Shown: piece by piece, positions 59,936 through 64,000 of the stretch
Layout: the number at the start of each line of letters is the position of its first letter
Numbering within the stretch: the first letter of the stretch is position 1
Made by a program: the position numbers and the translations under genes
Notes under the pieces: generated by a model
What the model was told of the DNA's origin: nothing
What the model saw: the letters and a program-made list of their open reading frames with translations, nothing else
Databases searched by the model: none
Source of the DNA: Antricoccus suffuscus
GTDB lineage: Bacteria; Actinomycetota; Actinomycetes; Mycobacteriales; Antricoccaceae
Length of the DNA: 64,000 nt
Assembly: GCF_003003235.1 (NCBI RefSeq)
Contig: NZ_PVUE01000001.1
Location: forward strand, 496,001-560,000
Direction: 5' to 3'

Positions 59936-60038
59936 ATGACGTACGCGAGTCAACTGTTGGCCGGTGGTTGCCGTGAATCGACCGGTGGCTCTGTGAGGTG
60001 GCGGGTATGACATACGCGGGTCTGCTGTTGGCTGGTGG
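59926..60038 (+). repeat. Imperfect 42-bp direct repeat of the MocA-MoaE start region
   Basis: 59926-59967 and 59997-60038 match at 36 of 42 positions with a 71-bp offset. Both copies begin GGTG-CGGGTATGAC and encode MTYA-x-x-LLAGG; the second is the real gene start. A duplicated translation-initiation region, see findings. Confidence 0.85.
59936..60010 (+). CDS. 24-residue leader peptide coupled to MocA-MoaE (tentative)
   Basis: ATG 59936 opens a 24-codon frame beginning MTYASQLLAGGC whose TGA overlaps the MocA-MoaE ATG (ATGA at 60007-60010). The first eleven codons mirror the real gene (MTYAGLLLAGG), so it is a product of a duplication. It could be a translationally coupled leader or simply a remnant. 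No regulatory data; too short for family assignment. Confidence 0.35.
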   Translation: MTYASQLLAGGCRESTGGSVRWRV

Positions 60039-61056
60039 AATGGGCAAGCGGATGGGGCTGCCCAAGGCGCTTATTCGACTTCCTAATGGTCATTCGATGC
60101 TGACCAACTCGATGCGCATCCTGCGCGAGGGCGGCTGCGAGGACGTCGTACTGGTCGTCGGCGCCGGCGAGTCCTATGTCCGCAAGTCGCTCGACGCCGC
60201 GCGCGCGGAGGTCCGCGAGATCATCGGCGATGGCCGGCTTTTCATCGTGAGCAACCCCGATTTCGAGGAGGGCATGTCGTCTTCTGTGCGCGCCGGGATG
60301 CGTGCGCTGGCTCAACTCGACAGCAAACCGGACTCGGCAGTGGTACAACTCGTCGATACACCGGACATCAGCCCGGACGCAATCGACAAGATCGCCCGCT
60401 ACAGCGCCCCGGACGCTCTGGTGGTGGCGACGTACGACGGTCAGATCGGGCACCCGACCCTCATCGGTCGTAACCACTGGGAGCCGATCGCATCAACGGT
60501 CACCGGCGACGTCGGTGCGCGGCAATACTTCAATGGTCGTAGCGATGTGCAGCGGGTCGCGTGCGATGGTCTCGGTTCGCCTGTCGACCTCGATACGCCG
60601 GAGCAACTCGCCGCCCGGCAGCGCACCTTCATCCCCGCCGACGTCGTACGCGCCGAGGTCACCAACGACACGGTCAGCGTGTCGTATCTCGAGATCCTGG
60701 TGCGCGACCGGCGAGCCGGCGCGGTGGTGTCGTTCTCGGGCACCGTGCGCGATCACGACGAGGGCCGCACGGTCACTAACCTCAACTACCTGACTCACCC
60801 GACCGCAGACGAGACGATCAAGAAGATCGCGCACGAGGTCGCCGCCACGGCAGGAGTCCGCGCGCTCGCCGTACAGCACCGAGTGGGGCCGCTCGAGATT
60901 GGCGATGTCGCGCTCGGCTGCGTCGTGTCCGCCGACCATCGCAAGGAAGCATTCGAGGTGTGTGCCGAACTCGTGGAACGGGTGAAGTCGGAGTTGCCGA
61001 TCTGGAAGCGGCAGATCTTTGAAGACGGCACCGACGAGTGGGTCAACGCCCCTTAA
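60007..61056 (+). CDS. MocA/MobA-like nucleotidyltransferase fused to MoaE
   Basis: 349 residues with two enzymes in one chain. Residues 1-210 are a MobA/MocA-like NTP transferase: LLLAGGMGKRMGLPKAL (nucleotide loop), VVQLVDTPDIS, GQIGHPTLIG and VDLDTPEQLA. Residues about 215-349 are MoaE, the molybdopterin synthase large subunit: AGAVVSFSGTVRDHDEGRTV, LNYLTHPTAD, and ELPIWKRQIFEDGTDEWV with the active Lys. MoaE works with MoaD (61970) to insert dithiolene sulphur; the N-domain would attach CMP or GMP after molybdenum insertion. Start is ATG 60007, where the leader TGA overlaps. Upstream initiation region is duplicated. Confidence 0.9.
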   Translation: MTYAGLLLAGGMGKRMGLPKALIRLPNGHSMLTNSMRILREGGCEDVVLVVGAGESYVRKSLDAARAEVREIIGDGRLFIVSNPDFEEGMSSSVRAGMRALAQLDSKPDSAVVQLVDTPDISPDAIDKIARYSAPDALVVATYDGQIGHPTLIGRNHWEPIASTVTGDVGARQYFNGRSDVQRVACDGLGSPVDLDTPEQLAARQRTFIPADVVRAEVTNDTVSVSYLEILVRDRRAGAVVSFSGTVRDHDEGRTVTNLNYLTHPTADETIKKIAHEVAATAGVRALAVQHRVGPLEIGDVALGCVVSADHRKEAFEVCAELVERVKSELPIWKRQIFEDGTDEWVNAP

Positions 61057-61081
61057 CCGCGGGACTCCCGGCAGTTGTTGC

Positions 61082-61121
61082 GTCCGCCAAAGTGGTCGCA
61101 ATAACGACCACTTTGCCGGAC
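61082..61121 (+). repeat. Family-2 palindrome, copy 2
   Basis: GTCCGCCAAAGTGGTCG (61082-61098), loop CAATAA, CGACCACTTTGCCGGAC (61105-61121): 17-bp arms with one mismatch. The right arm is identical to that of copy 1 at 33173-33189. It starts 25 bp after the MocA-MoaE stop. Confidence 0.85.
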
Positions 61122-61175
61122 GCTACGCCGCTCAATCGCACGTGCACTGCTCACGGATTCGCTTAAGGGGTTTGT

Positions 61176-61943
61176 ATGACGACTGATTTGACAATTGACA
61201 TTGCCGACTTCATCGCGACCGTCGAGGTGCACCGCCCGCCCGCGAACTTCTTCGATGTTGAGCTGATCAGTGATCTCGCCGATACGTTCGAGAAGCTTGA
61301 CAAGGATCCAGAGTGTCGCGCGATCGTCCTGTGTTCGGAGGGTAAGCACTTCTGTGCTGGCAATGATTTCTCGCGATCGTCGAACGGGGCGCCTCGTAGT
61401 TCCGGAGGAGGCGAACTATACAAGGAAGCCGTTCGGCTGTTCTCCGCCGAAACTCCGGTCGTTGCCGCCGTGCAGGGGGCGGCCGTTGGGGGCGGTCTGG
61501 GGCTCGCACTGTCGGCAGATTTCCGGGTGGCGTCTCCGTCGTCGCGCTTCGCGGCCAACTTCACGCAACTAGGATTCCATCAGGGGTTTGGTCTTACTGT
61601 GACCCTTCCACGTCTCGTCGGCCAGCAGGCGGCCCTCGACATGATCCTGACGGGGCGCCGGGTAAAGGGCGACGAAGCCTTTGCGATGGGCTTGTGTGAT
61701 GAGTTGGTGCCGGAAGAAGGATTGCGGGCCGCCGCGCGAGCCAGGGCGCTTCAGCTCGCAGCCTCGGCCCCGCTTGCGGTCGTGAGCGCGCGCAAGAGCC
61801 TCCGCGGTGATCTGGCAGACCAAGTGCGTATCGCTACCGACATAGAACTGCGTGAGCAGACACGGCTTCGCACGACAGAAGACTTCCGCGAAGGTATCGC
61901 GGCTTCGGCCGCCCGCCGTGAACCGAAGTTCAAAGGTCGGTAG
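61176..61943 (+). CDS. Enoyl-CoA hydratase/isomerase family protein
   Basis: 255 residues, crotonase fold. AIVLCSEGKHFCAGNDFSRS (oxyanion hole and active loop) and QGAAVGGGLGLALSADFRVA (second oxyanion half, conserved GGG) are the family motifs; LVGQQAALDMILTGRRVKGD follows. The reaction is probably hydration of an unsaturated acyl-CoA, but the catalytic Glu pattern is not clear enough to exclude isomerases. It stands between MoCo genes on the plus strand; a role in MoCo is unlikely. AAGGGG precedes ATG 61176. Confidence 0.88.
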   Translation: MTTDLTIDIADFIATVEVHRPPANFFDVELISDLADTFEKLDKDPECRAIVLCSEGKHFCAGNDFSRSSNGAPRSSGGGELYKEAVRLFSAETPVVAAVQGAAVGGGLGLALSADFRVASPSSRFAANFTQLGFHQGFGLTVTLPRLVGQQAALDMILTGRRVKGDEAFAMGLCDELVPEEGLRAAARARALQLAASAPLAVVSARKSLRGDLADQVRIATDIELREQTRLRTTEDFREGIAASAARREPKFKGR

Positions 61944-61969
61944 GCACACGGCCCGGCGTCGAGTGAGAC

Positions 61970-62224
61970 TTAGCCGCCGGCGAATGGTGGCAGTACGTCG
62001 AGGGTGCTGCCAGCCGGTAGGTCGGCCGCGCGGTCGTTCATCGCGACGCCATTGAGAAGGAAGCTGCAAGACGGCATTAACTTGGCCATGGGCTCGCCGT
62101 ACTTGTCGAGTGCCGTGTCGATGAACTCCTGCAGGGTGCTGGCCGGGTACTGGGCTTCTTCGGTCCCCGCGGCGGCGCTGGCCGCCGCGAAGAACCGCAC
62201 GGTGATCGTCACGGAACTAGCCAC
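61970..62224 (-). CDS. moaD: MoaD/ThiS-family sulphur carrier (molybdopterin synthase small subunit)
   Basis: 84 residues. Beta-grasp sequence with VRFFAAASAAAGTEEAQYPA at the start and SFLLNGVAMNDRAADLPAGS before the C-terminal tail LDVLPPFAGG, whose terminal Gly-Gly is adenylated and thiocarboxylated. It donates sulphur to the MoaE domain encoded at 60007. GTG 62224. The gene begins inside the 3' end of moaA (8-bp overlap), so it is translated with it; the convergent enoyl-CoA hydratase ends 26 bp past its stop. Confidence 0.92.
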   Translation of the reverse strand: MASSVTITVRFFAAASAAAGTEEAQYPASTLQEFIDTALDKYGEPMAKLMPSCSFLLNGVAMNDRAADLPAGSTLDVLPPFAGG

Positions 62225-63257
62225 CGATCGCCGACATCGGGCGCGCTGGCTGCAGGAACGATGGGTCGTCGATCCCGTGCCCCGCGCGCTTGCCCCACAT
62301 GGCCTTGCGCCATTGTTCGGCGAGTTCTTCGTCGGTCGCGCCGGACCGCAGCGGCGTACGCAGGTCTGACTCTTCGCGAGCGAACAGACAGTTGCGGATG
62401 TCGCCGTCGGCGGTCAGCCGAGTGCGGTCGCAGTCACCGCAGAAGGGCCGGGTTACCGAACCGATGATCCCGACCTTGGCCGGCCCGCCGTTGACCAGCC
62501 AGGTTTCGGCCGGCGCCGCGCCACGGTGGGCGGGGTCCGGAGTCAGGTCGAACAACGGTTGAAGCTGGGCGAGGATCTCCTCGGCGGTGATCATGGTGTG
62601 CCGGTCCCATACGTGTCCGCCGTCGATCGGCATCTGCTCGATGAACCGCAGCTCGTAGCCGTGGTCGAGCGCCCACTGCAGCAGCGCGGCGGGCTCGGTG
62701 TCGTTGATTCCGCGCATCAGAACCGAGTTGACCTTGACGGGGGTGAGGCCTGCAGCGGCCGCAGCCTCGATGCCGGCGATGGTGTCAGCGAAGCGGTTGC
62801 GCCTGGTCAGCGACGTAAAGGTGACGTCATTGAGGGTATCGAGCGAGACGTTGACTCGATTGAGCCCGGCATCGGCGAGGGCCTGCGCGTTTTTCGACAG
62901 GCCGAGCGCGTTGGTCGTCAGACTCATATCTGGGCGCGGGGTCATCTTGGCGACCTGGTCGACGATGCTGACCAGCCCCGGTCGCAGCAGCGGTTCGCCG
63001 CCGGTAAATCGAATCTCTTCGATACCAAGTCGCTCAACCGCGATACGCGCTAGCCGGACGATCTCGTCGTCGGTGAGCAGCGTGTCTTTCGGCAGCCACG
63101 GCAGCCCCTCGGCGGGCATGCAGTAAGTGCAGCGAAGGTTGCATCGGTCGGTAAGGGAGATGCGCAGATCCTTGGCGACACGACCAAAAGTATCGACGAG
63201 CTTGCCCGCTTTACGGGCCTCGTCGATCGTCATCGGGGCATCCACTGAAATAGACAT
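62217..63257 (-). CDS. moaA: GTP 3',8-cyclase
   Basis: 346 residues, radical-SAM enzyme of the first MoCo step (GTP to 3',8-cyclo-GTP). N-terminal RISLTDRCNLRCTYCMPAEG holds the CX3CX2C [4Fe-4S] site; RFTGGEPLLRPGL follows; the second cluster is in FCGDCDRTRLTADGDIRNC; the C-terminal Gly-Gly (AIGG) is conserved and essential in MoaA. Start is ATG 63257; a longer frame to 63320 is unconserved. Transcribed divergently from the HelD-like gene, and upstream of moaD. Confidence 0.95.
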   Translation of the reverse strand: MSISVDAPMTIDEARKAGKLVDTFGRVAKDLRISLTDRCNLRCTYCMPAEGLPWLPKDTLLTDDEIVRLARIAVERLGIEEIRFTGGEPLLRPGLVSIVDQVAKMTPRPDMSLTTNALGLSKNAQALADAGLNRVNVSLDTLNDVTFTSLTRRNRFADTIAGIEAAAAAGLTPVKVNSVLMRGINDTEPAALLQWALDHGYELRFIEQMPIDGGHVWDRHTMITAEEILAQLQPLFDLTPDPAHRGAAPAETWLVNGGPAKVGIIGSVTRPFCGDCDRTRLTADGDIRNCLFAREESDLRTPLRSGATDEELAEQWRKAMWGKRAGHGIDDPSFLQPARPMSAIGG

Positions 63258-63452
63258 CACGCTCACTCTAGGTCGTTTGGCAACACTCCCGCCACACCGG
63301 TGCATCGGACGACTGGTCAAATCGCCCCGCGCAGTGTTCCGCGGGTAACAAGGGGCAGCGTCGGCGCCGTGAAACGAGATACGATGGTGAGCCGTTTGCC
63401 TTATTTATGTGCGCGCGGTTCACGACCGAACCACACGTACGACGTACCGAGC

Positions 63453-64000
63453 ATGGAGCAGCGTTCTTTGCCAGAGTCACCTGCCACGCCCGAGCACTCC
63501 GAGGTGCCGGCTGATGCGACTGATACGCCCGGCGTACCGACGTCCGAGCAGCGTGTCGACCCCGAGGCCATCGAGATCGCCCGTGAACAAGAGCACGTCG
63601 ACAAGGTCAACGTGCGCGTTGAGCAGCTGCTGCTCAACGCTGACGCGATCACCCGCGAGGGGCTCGCCCGCGGACGTTCAGGAAGTTTCGGCGGACTTGT
63701 TGAGCGCGACGCGTTCGTGCACGTGGCGTCTCGTCGCAAGCATCTGCTCAACCGCGAGCACGAGGGGCTGGTCTTCGGCCGGCTGGACTTCGATAACCGC
63801 GTCGTGCACCACGTGGGGCGGATCGGCGTACTGGACGAAACCTACGATCCGCTTGTCTTGGACTGGCGTGCCCCGGCGGCCGCGCCGTTTTATCAAGCGA
63901 CCGCCCACGACCGGCTTGGCGTCATCCGGCGCAGGGTCATCCGCTGCAGCGGGCCCAAAGTAATCTCGGTCGAAGACGACCTGCTCGATACCGAGGCCGA
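63453..64000 (+). CDS. HelD-like UvrD/Rep-family helicase (N-terminal part, runs off right edge)
   Basis: 182 complete codons from ATG 63453 remain in the window, open to the edge. After an acidic N-terminus (about 1-40) comes a HelD-type arm: EIAREQEHVDKVNVRVEQLL (coiled-coil antiparallel arm) then LVFGRLDFDNRVVHHVGRIG, VLDWRAPAAAPFYQATA and RLGVIRRRVIRC. These residues mark actinobacterial HelD/HelR proteins, which bind RNA polymerase, clear the core of DNA and recycle it; some confer rifampicin tolerance. The ATPase motifs lie beyond the window, so activity cannot be checked. No rifampicin-associated element was recognised in the 195-bp upstream region. Confidence 0.85.
   Translation, partial: MEQRSLPESPATPEHSEVPADATDTPGVPTSEQRVDPEAIEIAREQEHVDKVNVRVEQLLLNADAITREGLARGRSGSFGGLVERDAFVHVASRRKHLLNREHEGLVFGRLDFDNRVVHHVGRIGVLDETYDPLVLDWRAPAAAPFYQATAHDRLGVIRRRVIRCSGPKVISVEDDLLDTEA

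Noticed and set aside
59739-59939. 66-codon frame before the MocA-MoaE leader
   Set aside because: No RBS, domain or bias; overlaps the duplicated start region.

Overview
The window is 64 kb of high-GC chromosome from an actinomycete-type bacterium (Actinomycetota). The lineage cannot be fixed from the sequence alone. The placement rests on four things: many GTG starts and strong G/C third-position bias; a 1,661-residue NAD-glutamate dehydrogenase of the Streptomyces/Mycobacterium type; an AfsR/SARP-NB-ARC-TPR regulator next to a DrrAB exporter; and a HelD-like helicase with secreted wall hydrolases carrying actinobacterial GW-type repeats. I found no tRNA, rRNA, CRISPR, insertion sequence or prophage.

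Layout. (1) 1-4.3 kb: a pRiA4b ORF-3-like protein (cut by the left edge), a PaaI-type thioesterase, methylmalonate-semialdehyde dehydrogenase, and a frameshifted LPxTG-like surface protein. (2) 4.7-9.9 kb: a three-gene cell-surface operon with a secreted PGRP/amidase (3 copies of a ~104-residue repeat), a Ser/Pro-rich membrane-anchored protein, and a lysozyme-like secreted protein (4 copies of the same repeat). (3) 9.9-28 kb: a surface-polysaccharide locus. It has an FkbM methyltransferase, Wzm/Wzt ABC exporter, three GT2 glycosyltransferases, a sugar-nucleotide epimerase, two acyltransferase-3 proteins, a RgpF-like protein, a large unassigned membrane protein, a Wzx-like flippase, a DUF2304 partner and a methyltransferase. 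Parts are visibly AT-richer than the flanks, which suggests transfer. (4) 28-46.9 kb: core and accessory metabolism, including NAD-GDH, an HSL-type esterase, an orphan solute-binding lipoprotein, cupin, SLT transglycosylase, PanE-like reductase, TetR, FAD monooxygenase, LuxR-TPR regulator, RutE-like nitroreductase, monoacylglycerol-lipase-like hydrolase, NDH-2, methyltransferase and an Ecm4/YqjG-type reductase. (5) 47-52 kb: DrrAB-like exporter facing a SARP regulator. (6) 52.3-59.6 kb: GlsB-like membrane protein, PurU, SoxR, acyl-CoA dehydrogenase, PIG-V-like mannosyltransferase, PadR plus a coupled 14-TM MFS pump, and a small AAA ATPase. (7) 59.9-63.3 kb: molybdenum-cofactor genes with an unusual MocA-MoaE fusion, plus MoaD and MoaA, with an enoyl-CoA hydratase between. 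(8) 63.45 kb to the edge: start of a HelD-like helicase.

The most striking non-coding signal is a set of three families of long palindromes, seven copies in all. Every copy lies 6-25 bp after a plus-strand stop codon between 33 and 61 kb. One family has four copies of the octamer TTGTGTCA/TGACACAA with exactly conserved 20/18/20-nt start spacing at two loci 22 kb apart. They look like terminators, but their sequence is conserved between unrelated loci, which an ordinary terminator does not require. Other notable signals are a 42-bp duplication of the MocA-MoaE translation start that creates a 24-codon leader, 17-bp tandem repeats in front of the SARP gene, and repeat modules shared between two wall enzymes.
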